Below are positions 1 through 9,780 of a stretch of 64,000 nt of DNA, piece by piece. Positions within the stretch are counted from its first letter, which is position 1; the number at the start of each line of letters is the position of its first letter. The notes below the pieces were generated by a model. It saw nothing but the letters and a program-made list of their open reading frames with translations, was not told the origin of the DNA and did no database searches. The position numbers were made by a program, and so were the translations under genes. The DNA lies in assembly GCA_028583405.1 (NCBI GenBank), contig CM053258.1, positions 376,699 to 440,698 on the forward strand, given 5' to 3'. The stretch comes from Pogonophryne albipinna (lineage: Eukaryota; Chordata; Actinopteri; Perciformes; Artedidraconidae).

Positions 1-9
1 ACAGTGCTG

Positions 10-28
10 CGCCGCCCCCTGGTGGTCA
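10..28 (-). promoter_or_regulatory. CTCF-like binding motif
   Basis: Read on the minus strand, this 19-mer (core CCACCAGGGGGCGGC) fits every position of the vertebrate CTCF core consensus as I remember it. CTCF is an insulator and loop-anchor protein. It lies in the short unique stretch before the 29-bp array. Such motifs also travel in repeats, so occupancy is not implied. Confidence 0.4.
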
Positions 29-94
29 CATCGAGAGTTACACTGTTAACAACACACTGAGACTCATCTTAAAGGTCCCAGGTCATGCTTCTCT

Positions 95-1522
95 GGTTCT
101 GACCCGTCCCCTTGTGTTCTGTAGCTTCTGACCCGTCCCCTTGTGTTCTGTAGCTTCTGACCCGTCCCCTTGTGTTCTGTAGCTTCTGACCCGTCCCCTG
201 GTGTTCTGTAGCTTCTGACCCGTCCCCTTGTGTTCTGTAGCTTCTGACCCGTCCCCTTGTGTTCCGTAGCTTCTGACCCGTCCCCTGGTGTTCTGTAGCT
301 TCTGACCCGTCCCCTTGTGTTCTGTAGCTTCTGACCCGTCCCCTTGTGTTCCGTAGCTTCTGACCCGTCCCCTTGTGTTCTGTAGCTTCTGACCCGTCCC
401 CTTGTGTTCTGTAGCTTCTGACCCGTCCCCTTGTGTTCCGTAGCTTCTGACCCGTCCCCTGGTGTTCTGTAGCTTCTGACCCGTCCCCTTGTGTTCTGTA
501 GCTTCTGACCCGTCTCCTTGTGTTCTGTAGCTTCTGACCCGTCCCCTGGTGTTCTGTAGCTTCTGACCCGTCCCCTGGTGTTCTATAGCTTCTGTCCCGT
601 CCCCTTGTGTTCTGTAGCTTCTGACCCGTCCCCTGGTGTTCTGTAGCTTCTGACCCGTCCCCTGGTGTTCTGTAGCTTCTGACCCGTCCCCTTGTGTTCT
701 GTAGCTTCTGACCCGTCCCCTTGTGTTCTGTAGCTTCTGACCCGTCCCCTGGTGTTCTGTAGCTTCTGACCCGTCCCCTTGTGTTCTGTAGCTTCTGACC
801 CGTCCCCTGGTGTTCTGTAGCTTCTGACCCGTCCCCTTGTGTTCTGTAGCTTCTGACCCGTCCCCTTGTGTTCTGTAGCTTCTGACCCGTCCCCTTCTGA
901 CCCGTCCCCTTGTGTTCTGTAGCTTCTGACCCGTCCCCTTGTGTTCTGTAGCTTCTGACCCGTCCCCTTGTGTTCTATAGCTTCTGTCCCGTCCCCTTGT
1001 GTTCTGTAGCTTCTGACCCGTCCCCTGGTGTTCTGTAGCTTCTGTCCCGTCCCCTTGTGTTCTGTAGCTTCTGACCCGTCCCCTGGTGTTCTGTAGCTTC
1101 TGACCCGTCCCCTGGTGTTCTATAGCTTCTGTCCCGTCCCCTTGTGTTCTGTAGCTTCTGACCCGTCCCCTGGTGTTCTGTAGCTTCTGACCCGTCCCCT
1201 GGTGTTCTGTAGCTTCTGACCCGTCCCCTTGTGTCCTGTAGCTTCTGACCCGTCCCCTGGTGTTCTGTAGCTTCTGACCCGTCCCCTTGTGTTCTGTAGC
1301 TTCTGACCCGTCCCCTTGTGTTCTGTAGCTTCTGAACCGTCCCCTGGTGTTCTATAGCTTCTGTCCCGTCCCCTTGTGTTCTGTAGCTTCTGACCCGTCC
1401 CCTGGTGTTCTGTAGCTTCTGAACCGTCCCCTGGTGTTCTATAGCTTCTGTCCCGTCCCCTTGTGTTCTGTAGCTTCTGACCCGTCCCCTTCTGACCCGT
1501 CCCCTTGTGTTCTGAAGCTTCT
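95..1522. repeat. 29-bp minisatellite, about 49 copies
   Basis: A 29-bp unit repeats head to tail; the unit starting GTAGCTTCTGACC at 121 recurs at 150, and so on. Copies differ at a few fixed positions (TTGTG versus TGGTG, CTGTAG versus CTATAG with GACC versus GTCC). Shortened units with an internal loss appear near 890 and 1490. The long minus-strand reading frames here exist only because the unit lacks stops in some frames. Confidence 0.97.
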
Positions 1523-1690
1523 GCATGTGAACGCTCTGCAGAGTCTCTAACCCTGTAGGGAGTAACACTGACACAGAGAAGACCTGTCTGTGCTGCCCCA
1601 GAACGCCTCGTTGGACATTTCTCTTTTTCCATTGTTTTCTTCCTGGGTTCTGTGACGTGCCCATACCCAAATGCACCAATCCGTGGAGCT
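1523..1690. other. unique spacer, no gene seen
   Basis: Non-repetitive sequence between the 29-bp array and the ACTCG-rich stretch. Minus-strand frames read in from the array but show no recognisable protein motif. Confidence 0.5.
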
Positions 1691-1875
1691 CCTCACATCA
1701 GAAATGGAGCACTCGAGTCCTACCGATTTTCGGGACTCGTGACTCGACTCGGACTCGCGCACTGATTGAGGCGACTCGGACTCGTGATTTATCGCGTACG
1801 CTGACTTGGACTCGTGAATTTTCCCCCCCACGATGACTCGGACTCGACTTGTACATTCCGACTCGAGCTAATTTT
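1691..1875. repeat. degenerate ACTCG-type repeat
   Basis: Irregular runs of GACTCGGACTCG and related words recur without a fixed period. The same words form the regular 32-bp array at 3430-4112, so the two stretches are probably diverged parts of one repeat family. 1876-2175 beyond it is unique, with no gene seen. Confidence 0.7.
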
Positions 1876-2175
1876 CTCTGGAGTCTGATGTCCTCTAGCC
1901 CGGCGTGTGGACCTGCGAGGCGAGTTCACGGACTGGCCCCCGCTGTTCCAGTCTAGAGATGTCTAGAGACACACCCCGCCTTGCGCTGTAGGCTTTCACA
2001 CATTCTGCTTCCACATTGGGAAAGAGCAAAATGCTCGTTATGTGGAAACAAGATTGAAGAGAAGGCTCCGTAACACATGACTCTAAGGATCGAGTTCAGA
2101 CATATAGGCTGTCTTGAACACTATCATCAGAGTAACGTGATCTAATCAATAAAGACTCAGCCGATAACACGAAAG

Positions 2176-2211
2176 CTTAGCATGCAGAATGACGTCATGT
2201 TGCATGCTAAG
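2176..2211. repeat. 36-bp near-perfect palindrome centred on a CRE
   Basis: Eleven-base arms CTTAGCATGCA and TGCATGCTAAG flank a centre holding TGACGTCA at 2190-2197. The whole segment is its own reverse complement except for one dinucleotide pair. TGACGTCA is the full cyclic-AMP response element bound by CREB/ATF bZIP dimers. No flanking gene that it would control is visible. Confidence 0.85.
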
Positions 2212-2230
2212 TAGCCATGTGCTTTCTCAA

Positions 2231-3060
2231 TCAATCAATGTTTATTTATAGCCCAATATCACAAATGTTACATTTGTCTCAGTGGACTTCACAGTTTGTA
2301 CAGAATATCGGTATGACAATATGACACCCTCTGTCCTTAGACCCTCTGTCCTCAGACCCTCTGTCCTTAGACCCTCTGTCCTCAGACCCTCTGTCCTCAG
2401 ACCCTCTGACCTCAGACCCTCTGTCCTCAGACCCTCTGTCCTCAGACCCTCTGACCTCAGACCCTCTGACCTCAGACCCTCTGTCCTTAGACCCCCTGTC
2501 CTTAGACCCTCTGACCTCAGACCCTCTGTCCTTAGACCCACTGACCCTCTGTCCTCAGACCCTCTGTCCTTAGACCCTCTGTCCTTAGACCCCCTGTCCT
2601 TAGACCCTCTGACCTCAGACCCTCTGTCCTTAGACCCTCTGTCCTCAGACCCTCTGTCCTCAGACCCTCTGTCCTTAGACCCCCTGTCCTTAGACCCTCT
2701 GACCTCAGACCCCCTGTCCTTAGACCCTCTGTCCTCAGACCCTCTGTCCTTAGACCCCCTGTCCTTAGACCCTCTGTCCTTAGACCCTCTGTCCTCAGAC
2801 CCTCTGTCCTTAGACCCTCTATCCTTAGACCCTCTGTCCTTAGACCCTCTATCCTTAGACCCTCTGTCCTCAGACCCTCTGTCCTCAGACCCTCTGTCCT
2901 TAGACCCTCTGTCCTTAGACCCTCACATCGTACAAGGAAACACTTCCAGAGAAACCCCACAGTTTAAAGGGAACATGGGAGAAACCTCAGGGAGAGCAAC
3001 AGAGGAGGGATCCCTCTCCCAGGACGGACAGACGTGCAATAGATGCCGTGTGTAAATCCA
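2231..3060 (+). repeat. dispersed teleost repeat interrupted by a 15-bp array
   Basis: The left part (AATCAATCAATG, then TTTATTTATAGCCC) and the right part (from 2928, through AGAGCAACAGAGGAGGGATC to the end near 3060) match a very common dispersed repeat of teleost genomes as I remember it. The 15-bp array sits inside it. I cannot name the family with certainty. Confidence 0.6.
2325..2925. repeat. 15-bp minisatellite, about 40 copies
   Basis: Units of ACCCTCTGTCCTCAG or ACCCTCTGTCCTTAG repeat in tandem, with GACCTCAG and CCCCTG variants. Because the unit is five codons long, frames stay open on both strands (PSVLR-type repeats), but nothing indicates a real protein. Confidence 0.95.
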
Positions 3061-3420
3061 AGAGATAATACATTTTACAGCATAGAGACCGAATGTTAGG
3101 AAATGCATGTTTCTGGGGCTAAATCTTTATCAGTAAACCGATTTAACTGGTGAAAGTTCCTTCAAAATAAGAGTCCCGATCTTATTACTATCAAAATAAA
3201 AGTGCAAAACGAAAACTTTACCATCGGAAAATGTTGTCAAATATAATCACTTCTCTAAAAGGTAACTCATTTTAAATATAGTTTATTTATATATAATAAT
3301 AATATTAGTAATAAGCTTTATATTTGTTTAGCACCTATTACAACAGGAGCCAAACTGTAGAGGAGCAGCTACATTTCAACACATATATCCACGAAGGTTA
3401 ATACATGAAGACTTGTGACA
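3061..3420. other. AT-rich sequence, no gene seen
   Basis: AT-rich non-coding sequence. The stretch AATAAGCTTTATATTTG near 3310 resembles a dispersed teleost repeat but is too short to assign. Confidence 0.4.
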
Positions 3421-3429
3421 GGTAATGTG

Positions 3430-4112
3430 ACTCGGACTCGAACACAGGTAATGATGACTCGACTCGGACACTCCTTGGGTGACTCGGACTCGAAGAGTGG
3501 TGACTCGAGAGTGACTCGGACTCGAAGAGTGGTGACTCGAGAGTGACTCGGACTCGAAGAGTGGTGACTCGAGAGTGACTCGGACTCGAAGAGTGGTGAC
3601 TCAAGAGTGACTCGGACTCGAAGAGTGGTGACTCGAGAGTGACTCGGACTCGAAGAGTGGTGACTCGAGAGTGACTCGGACTCGAAGAGTGGTGACTCGA
3701 GAGTGACTCGGACTCGAAGAGTGGTGACTCAAGAGTGACTCGGACTCGAAGAGTGGTGACTCAAGAGTGACTCGGACTCGAAGAGTGGTGACTCGAGAGT
3801 GACTCGGACTCGAAGAGTGGTGACTCGAGAGTGACTCGGACTCGAAGAGTGGTGACTCGAGAGTGACTCGGACTCGAAGAGTGGTGACTCAAGAGTGACT
3901 CGGACTCGAAGAGTGGTGACTCGAGAGTGACTCGGACTCGAAGAGTGGTGACTCGAGAGTGACTCGGACTCGAAGAGTGGTGACTCGAGAGTGACTCGGA
4001 CTCGAAGAGTGGTGACTCAAGAGTGACTCGGACTCGAAGAGTGGTGACTCAAGAGTGACTCGGACTCGAAGAGTGGTGACTCGAGAGTGACTCGGACTCG
4101 AAGAGTGGTGAC
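3430..4112. repeat. 32-bp minisatellite, about 20 copies
   Basis: A 32-bp unit built from GTGACTCGGACTCGAAGAG followed by TGGTGACTCGAGA; starts at 3543 and 3575 give the period. Copies vary mainly as GACTCGAGAG versus GACTCAAGAG. The first copies, 3430-3480, are irregular and resemble 1691-1875. Confidence 0.95.
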
Positions 4113-4127
4113 TTGACTACAACACTG

Positions 4128-4295
4128 CCTCACATACACTCTCAGCGGCGAAACTGTGACACGCTTACACTGTAGGACGGTGCACCGCGTTTTGGGGGTT
4201 GAAATGCTTCTGTTATTTTTACTGTCCCCCAAAAGCGCGTCGGCAGCCTCCAGGAAAGCTTCTTTCACAACTTCGCCGTCTTTGAAAGACTTCAT
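4128..4295 (-). pseudogene. hAT (ZBED/GTF2IRD2-like) transposase fragment
   Basis: The minus strand from 4295 reads FKDGEVVKEAFLEAAD, a segment I recognise from hAT-derived ZBED/GTF2IRD2-like proteins of fish. Similarity fades after about 30 residues, although the words LQCKR.TVS resemble the next conserved block. Upstream it abuts the LINE 5' end at 4296; downstream it runs into the 32-bp array. No start codon context, catalytic residues or dimerisation domain remain. This is an isolated scrap, not a gene. Confidence 0.6.
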
Positions 4296-4403
4296 GTGTT
4301 TCTCTGGAACGGAGCGTGGAAAGTGAGGGGCAGGGCTGCCTCTCTTCCGTCGGCGTGGAGAGGAGGTTTACCTGTGCACCTGTTCTGCTGTGGGGAGGTT
4401 TTT

Positions 4404-4790
4404 TCCCCGGGAAGTCGCGGAGAGACGGAGCGGCTGCACGTTGTTGCTCGGGCTGGGGCTTCCTTTTCCACCTGTCCACCTGCTTCCACTTGTCGTGTGC
4501 TGCTGTCCGGGCGAGATTTTGCCCCGGGGCGTAACGGAGAGACCGGAGCGGCTTCGCATTCGGGCTGCGGCCTGCTTTACACCTGCTGTAGCGGAGGCCT
4601 GTATCCACCTGCTCCACCTGTCGTGCTCTACGGTGCCGAGGACGTTTTACCACGGGGATATCGCGGAGAGACCGGAGCGCCTCTACGCCTCGAGCTGGGC
4701 CTGCTTCGCCTATCCTGCTTCGCCTATCCTGCTGTACTGAGGAGGTTCTGCACCGGGGATATCGCGAAGAGACCGGAGCGCCTCCACGTT
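4404..4790 (+). promoter_or_regulatory. LINE 5' UTR with four diverged sub-repeats
   Basis: A block of about 38 bases (CCGGGG..., then CGGAGAGACCGGAGCG) occurs at about 4404, 4521, 4650 and 4752, at spacings of 100-130 bases. Repeated 5' UTR monomers often carry internal promoter activity in LINEs; that role is inferred here. The stretch has many CpGs, unlike the AT-rich body of the element. Confidence 0.5.
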
Positions 4791-4816
4791 TCAGGCCTGC
4801 TTGCGCGCCTAGCCGG

Positions 4817-5476
4817 ATGCTGTGCTGGTCTGGGAAAATGGCCCCTATCGTGATTCTGCTGTGCCTGTTAGCTATTTTGGACAATGAGGAGTTCTCTCGT
4901 CATCCTGAGAAGTCGACTGGACTCAGGTCTGTTCTGCCGCCCGCAGTGGACATCCCCTGTAAAGGTTTGGATGTGTTACACAAACAATTCCTGGTTGCCT
5001 TGTCACAGACATTCAGTTCGACGAATGTTTGTCTTTCTCACTTGCCTGCTATGATGGTTCTTCAGGACTGCTTCTTGAGCTCTAATCTCACTTTCGATGA
5101 GTTTACTGGTGACTTTAAAGCAGATGACAATGTATGTGTGTCGGTTAAGAGGAAAAGGTGCTTGGTTTTTTTGTTATTATTACTATCAGGGAATGTACAA
5201 CCTAACACTGGACCGCCCAGTAGCAGTTGTAGTCAGATCGCTACTCCTGCTGATTTTAATTCTAGATCTGGGTTGGGTTTCATTCATTTAAATGTGCGCA
5301 GTCTGTTACCTAAGTTAGATTTTGTCCGCATCTGGGCGAGCTCGACTGACGCTGATGTCATTGTTTTATCAGAAACGTGGCTAGATAAATCTATTGTGGC
5401 CTCTGACATTGCCTTAAATGGTTTTAATGTGCATCGTCCCGACCGACCTAATAAAGGTGGCGTTGCTGTTATGTGA
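4817..5476 (+). pseudogene. LINE ORF, N-terminal part with start of endonuclease
   Basis: 219 codons from ATG to a premature stop. Residues 8-22 are hydrophobic. Residues 114-124 are a leucine run followed by SGNVQPNTGP (124-133), which resembles a decayed 2A peptide. The AP-endonuclease (EEP) domain begins at about residue 153, with the words HLNVRSLLPK and VLSETWL. The frame breaks at the conserved GGVAV block; the next piece continues one frame over, consistent with loss of one base near 5470. The second in-frame ATG (residue 8) is another possible start. The protein would nick target DNA to prime reverse transcription. Confidence 0.8.
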
Positions 5477-7650
5477 AGAATAAGTTCAGTGTATCCACAT
5501 TAGTTTCCAAATCTATCAGTAAACAACTAGAATTTTTAGCTTTAAATATCGAAGTAGCAAAGGGTCAACAGGTCATGGTGGTGGGCTGTTACAGACCCCA
5601 CTCAGCTGGCAAGGACTCTTTATCTTCTTTGGCAAATCTTTTATCTCAACTAGACTACAATGAAATAGTGCTGCTTGGAGATTTTAACTGGGACTGGTTA
5701 ACTGCAGTGTCAGAGGATTTTAAAAACCTTTGTATCTCTTTGAATGTTACTCAGATTGTTGACAGTCCTACTCGCCCTAATATTAAGTCCCCTAATAAAT
5801 CCTCCCTAATTGATCTCATTCTAACTAATGCTCTCTATAAATACTCATCTGTGGGAGTATTTGTGAATGATCTGAGTGATCACTGTGTTGTAGCCACAAT
5901 TAGGGACAATAAGGTTCAAAAGGTTAAACCTCGGATTATCATCAAGAGAGACATAAAGCATTTTGTGGAGCAGGGTTTTGTTCATGATCTGTTTGGGTTT
6001 GATTGGGGTAAAATCGATCTGTGTGCTGATGTAGAAACTGCATGGTCTTATTTTTATCTTGGTTTTATGGAGATCATTGATAGACATGCACCTCTGCGTA
6101 CATTTAGAGTGAAGGGACGAGACAATCCTTGGTTTCCTGCTGAACTGTCAAGTCTCCTTCATGAGAGAAACAAGGCCTGGGCAAAGGCTAGGAGATCAGG
6201 CTCAGAGGTAGAATGGCTGCGTTTTAGGCAGCTAAGGAATAGCTTCACTTCAAATGTCAAAAGTGCTAAATCAAAGTACTATCTGTCAGTTTCCACAGAA
6301 AACCTAAATAATCCTGGAACATGTTGGAAAGCCATAAAATCGATATCCACCGGTGATATCCGTAATGAGCTACCTCCGTGCCTTACCACAGCATCTGGCT
6401 CTATATCGGACAGGGCTACTATGCTAAATTACTTTAATGAGCATTTTGTGTCCTGTGGCTCTCTGTTTGATTCTGTGACTAACTCTGCTTCTGTGAACAC
6501 TACAGTCTGTGACTCTGAACAATGTGGTCTGGAAAACCCTTTCAGTTTTACCCCTTTTACTGTTGATGTTGTTCATGAAGCTTTAACCAAGTTAGATCCT
6601 AAGAAACCGGCTGGCCCGGACAACGTAGAACCTTTCTTTTTAAAGATAGCTGCAGATTTTATTGCTCCACCTCTCACTACTCTTTTTAACCTCTGCCTCA
6701 GCACGAACACAATTCCAAAAGTATGGAAGTCAGCGTATGTCCTGCCTTTGCTAAAAGGAGGGGAGGCCACCTTATTAAATAACTATAGACCCATCTCTAA
6801 GTGGTCAGTTCTGGCGAAGGTTCTTGAACGCCTAGTGAGTGAACAGGTAAAGGTGTTTTTATGTAACAATGACATCCTGTCTAAACATCAGTCAGTCTTC
6901 AGAAAGCAACACAGCACCATCACTGCCACAATGAAAGTGCTGAATGATGTGGAGAGTATCTTAGATAATAAGCAGAGTTGTGCAGCTCTATTTATTGACC
7001 TGTCCAAAGCGTTTGATACCGTCGATCATCTTAAAGCAGAGGCTACTCAGTATAGGCATGTCCAGCCATGCAGTGGGTGGTTTGTGAACTACCTCTCTGA
7101 AAGGTCCCAATGTGTTCACTTTGATGGGCTGTCTTCTGAGTGGTTAAACATTGCTAATGGTGTTCCTCAAGGTTCTGTTTCAGATCCACTTTTATTCTCC
7201 ATCTACATCAACAGTTTAGGTGAAAATGTGGATGAAGCTACTTTACATTTGTATGTGGATGATACCGTGATGTCCTGTGCAGGTCCCTCCATTCAGGAGG
7301 CTGGTGTTAAATTACAGGCTGTTTTTAACATTATTCAGACTCAGCTCTCTGAACTAAAGCTTCTTTTAAATGTGGATAAAACCAAGGTAATGCTCTTTTC
7401 TAAAGCTAAAAAGACACCAGAGCCTGTTTTAGATATTGTTACTACGCAAGTAATAAAACTTGAAGTGGTTACCTGTTACAAATACCTTGGTATCTGGCTT
7501 GATGATTGTCTCTCTTTTAAACTTCATGTCAATAACCTGCTTAAAAAGCTGAGGGTTAGACTAGGTTTCTTCTACAGGAACAAGTCCTGTTTCTCGCTTG
7601 AGGCCAGGAAAAGGCTCTGTGACCTTTTGACCTGTGCTGGACTCTGGTGA
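5473..7650 (+). pseudogene. LINE ORF, endonuclease C-half and reverse transcriptase
   Basis: A frame of about 725 codons entered after the upstream frameshift, so it has no real start. Endonuclease motifs are LLGDFNWD at residues 67-74 and the terminal SDHCVV at 135-140. Reverse transcriptase follows: NNYRPIS (436-442), FIDLSKAFDTVDH (507-519), GVPQGS (563-568) and the catalytic YVDDT (594-598). The family usually has YADDT, so alanine is replaced by valine. The region after DTVDH looks shortened. The frame ends at 7648-7650, where the normal protein would continue. Confidence 0.85.
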
Positions 7651-8099
7651 TCTGTTGTATATGAATGCACCTGCCTATTGCCTGGTCAAGTTAGATGCTG
7701 CGTATCACAGTAAGATTTGTGACAAACTGTAAAGCATTAACCCATCACTGTACCCTGTATGCAAGGGCTGGTTTGCTTTCACTAACTGTACGGAGGCTCA
7801 GTCACTGGTACATTTTTATAAACAAAGCCATGTTAGGGAACCTTCCATCTTATATCTGCTCCCTGATCTCACGGAGAATTGTAATTGGCTCCTGCCTGAG
7901 ATCGCATGCTGTGGTTTTATTAAATGTGCCAACTGCTAGGACTGTCTTAGGGAAGACAGCTGTTAGATGCGCAGCTCCTCTGTCTTGGAATAGTCTGCAA
8001 ATTAAATGGAAACTGAACAATCTGGTGCCACTAAATGTTTTTAAAGCTCAGTTGGATGCTAGTCAATCGGAAGCTGTTGGTACCTGTTCATGTGGATAA
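7651..8099 (+). pseudogene. LINE ORF, C-terminal segment after a frameshift
   Basis: The third frame, clearest from 7713 on, carries the C-terminal domain usual for this LINE type: words such as THHCTLY, HWYIFINKA and LPSYI, then LGKTAVRCAAPLSWNSLQ. It follows the stop at 7650 directly, so a second frameshift near 7640 separates it from the reverse transcriptase. An additional break lies near 7690-7730. It ends about 150 bases before the element's 3' terminus. Confidence 0.75.
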
Positions 8100-8248
8100 T
8101 TATGTAAATGATGCTGTATGATGTCCTTTTGTTGTTCTATTTATGTTTTTATGTTTTATGTGGAACTACTTGAGCAGGTCTCCCTTGAAAAAGAGATCAA
8201 TGATCTCAATGGGATTTATCTGGGTAAATAAAGGCTTGAAATGAAATG

Positions 8249-8679
8249 AACCCCAGCACGTGCACTCCGCTCTGCATCAGCCAAACGACTCGCTGCACCC
8301 TCGCTGCCAAGGGGACCCAAGTTCCCATCAGCAGAAACACGTGGGTTTGCTATCCTGGCTCCAAAATGGTGGAATGAGCTCCCATTGACATCAGGAGAGC
8401 AGAAAGCTTACACACCTTCCAGACTGAAAACTCATCTCTTTCGACTCCACTTCGAGCAATAGAACTATTAACAAAGCACTTATATACTAATAAAGGACTG
8501 GCTTATCTAAAGCCAGTTGAGGAGCACTTGAAATGTTTTTGCTCTATGAAACCTGATGTCCTTTATGATTCTGTTTTCTTCAAGTTTGTGTCTTCCTGGT
8601 CGAACGCACTTATTGTGAGTCGCTTTGGATAAAAGCCTCAGCTAAATGTGATGTAATGTAATGTGATGTAATGTGATGT
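8249..8679 (+). mobile_element. 5'-truncated L2 LINE, 3' end
   Basis: It begins exactly at the tail of the previous LINE. In the first 200 bases the plus strand reads pieces of the L2 C-terminal domain (SASAKRLAAPS, then WWNELP and LKTHLFRLHFE). The 3' end has the classic fish L2 tail GAGTCGCTTTGGATAAAAGC, followed by short repeats of TGTAA and TGATG at 8647-8679. 5' truncation is normal for LINE insertions. Confidence 0.85.
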
Positions 8680-8686
8680 ACTCCAG

Positions 8687-9178
8687 CAGAGTCCTGCACG
8701 GGTCTGATTTTCAAGACCCGCTCCCGCGACTTGCAATACCGAACCCGCCCCCCGCACATATTGCCAATTGGTTCCGCAACCCGACCCGAACCCGCATATA
8801 TGAGCAGTGAAAACATGCAATTATTAACACACGCAGGTGCATATTTGTCTCAGAGAGCGTGGGGTGTTGGTTCTTTGCTCCATCTAGGAACCAAAAGCCT
8901 CCAGACGTTGGGTTTCGCTCTTGAGGGAGTGTTACTGAAAATGCTGTATTCTCCGTAGAGCTTCAGCTCAGCAGCAGACTGACGCGCTGCAGAGGCTATG
9001 ACCGCGGGGGAGAGGTCTGAGGATTTAAACATTAAACTATTATTATTTTAATATATTTATTATGCAACACCCGCGACCCGCATCTTCTTTGTTTTACCCA
9101 GAACCGAACCCGGATTTTTTTTTTTTAAATACAACCCGTGAATCACTTTTTTTGAGGGTCACCCGATGCAGGACTCTG
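8687..9178. mobile_element. non-autonomous hAT element, 492 bp
   Basis: The left end CAGAGTCCTGCA and right end TGCAGGACTCTG are inverted repeats beginning CAGAG, which fits hAT. Flanks TACTCCAG (8679-8686) and TACTACAT (9179-9186) agree at six of eight bases, as expected for an aged 8-bp target duplication. Both subterminal regions hold clusters of ACCCG/AACCCG words, which in hAT elements can be transposase-binding repeats. There is no transposase. The insertion lies immediately after the L2 tail. Confidence 0.8.
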
Positions 9179-9231
9179 TACTACATGTACTGCTCTCCCA
9201 CACAATCATCACAAGCACACACATTCATCAA

Positions 9232-9434
<203 letters not shown>

Positions 9435-9594
9435 ACCTGAAGCTTATATTGGAACCCATTCCCCAAACACAGGCTACGGAGCTCCGTCCCTCATCACCCT
9501 TTCTCCCCCGTTTCTCCCCCGTCTCTCTCCCCTCTCCCCCCTCCCTCTCTCCCCTCTCCCCCCTCCCTCTCTCTCTCCCTCCCCCCCCTCTCAC

Positions 9595-9675
9595 CAGCAC
9601 GGTGAGGCAGTCGCTGCTCACGGAGGGCAGACCCCAGGCTCCTTCCCAGCAGAACAGCTCGTCGGGCGCCGCCAT
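9595..9675 (-). CDS. mtx1: metaxin-1-like protein, first coding exon
   Basis: From ATG at 9675 the minus strand encodes 27 residues beginning MAAP, with the words ELFCW and WGLPSV, and ending in CLTVL. This is the start of metaxin 1 as I know it in vertebrates; metaxin 3 is similar but has ELSCW. Metaxin 1 is an outer mitochondrial membrane protein of the SAM/MIB import machinery with a glutathione-transferase-like fold. The exon ends at a good donor, GTGAGAGG (9594 downward), where the human gene also has its first intron. Downstream exons would lie at lower coordinates, but none is visible between 1 and 9594. Intron 1 is therefore longer than 9.5 kb, or the gene is broken by the repeats. 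Confidence 0.75.
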
Positions 9676-9679
9676 GTTT
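9668..9679 (-). promoter_or_regulatory. TISU/YY1-type start-codon element
   Basis: The start codon lies in AAACATGGCGGC, one base off the TISU consensus SAASATGGCGGC; the core is also a YY1 site. TISU directs efficient initiation on very short 5' UTRs and is enriched in genes for mitochondrial functions, which fits metaxin. It supports this ATG as the true start. Confidence 0.6.
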
Positions 9680-9780
9680 CCGCGGGAGAATGACCTTCAC
9701 TCCGGAAGAGAAGCGACTCTTCTTCTGCCCGGAACACAGGTGCTTTCCCGCCCCCTGCTGGACTGGAGGGAGGCAGGAGA
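9676..9780 (-). promoter_or_regulatory. probable metaxin-like promoter region
   Basis: GC-rich sequence directly upstream of the exon. An ETS-family core CCGGAAG lies at 9702-9708, and a partial CTCF-like match (CCAGCAGGGGGC on the minus strand) at 9750-9761. There is no TATA box. This is typical of housekeeping promoters. The transcription start is not determinable here. Confidence 0.45.

Larger units (their letters stand above)
4296..8248 (+). mobile_element. nearly full-length LINE (L2/CR1 group), inactive
   Basis: The order is a GC-rich 5' region, an endonuclease and reverse transcriptase reading frame in three broken pieces, a short 3' UTR with a hairpin (GAGATC 8193-8198, loop AAT, GATCTC 8202-8207), and a 3' end in GAAAT repeats at 8236-8248. 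The hairpin plus short-repeat tail is typical of L2/CR1-group LINEs, whose reverse transcriptase recognises the 3' end. Two frameshifts disable it. A flanking target-site duplication was not found. Confidence 0.85.

Noticed and set aside
975..1679. Repeat protein on the minus strand of the 29-bp array
   Set aside because: Several overlapping frames are open at once and no non-repeat domain is attached.
2282..3055. 257-codon PSVLR-repeat frame
   Set aside because: It is a 15-bp unit in a dispersed repeat; both strands are open and there is no other coding evidence.
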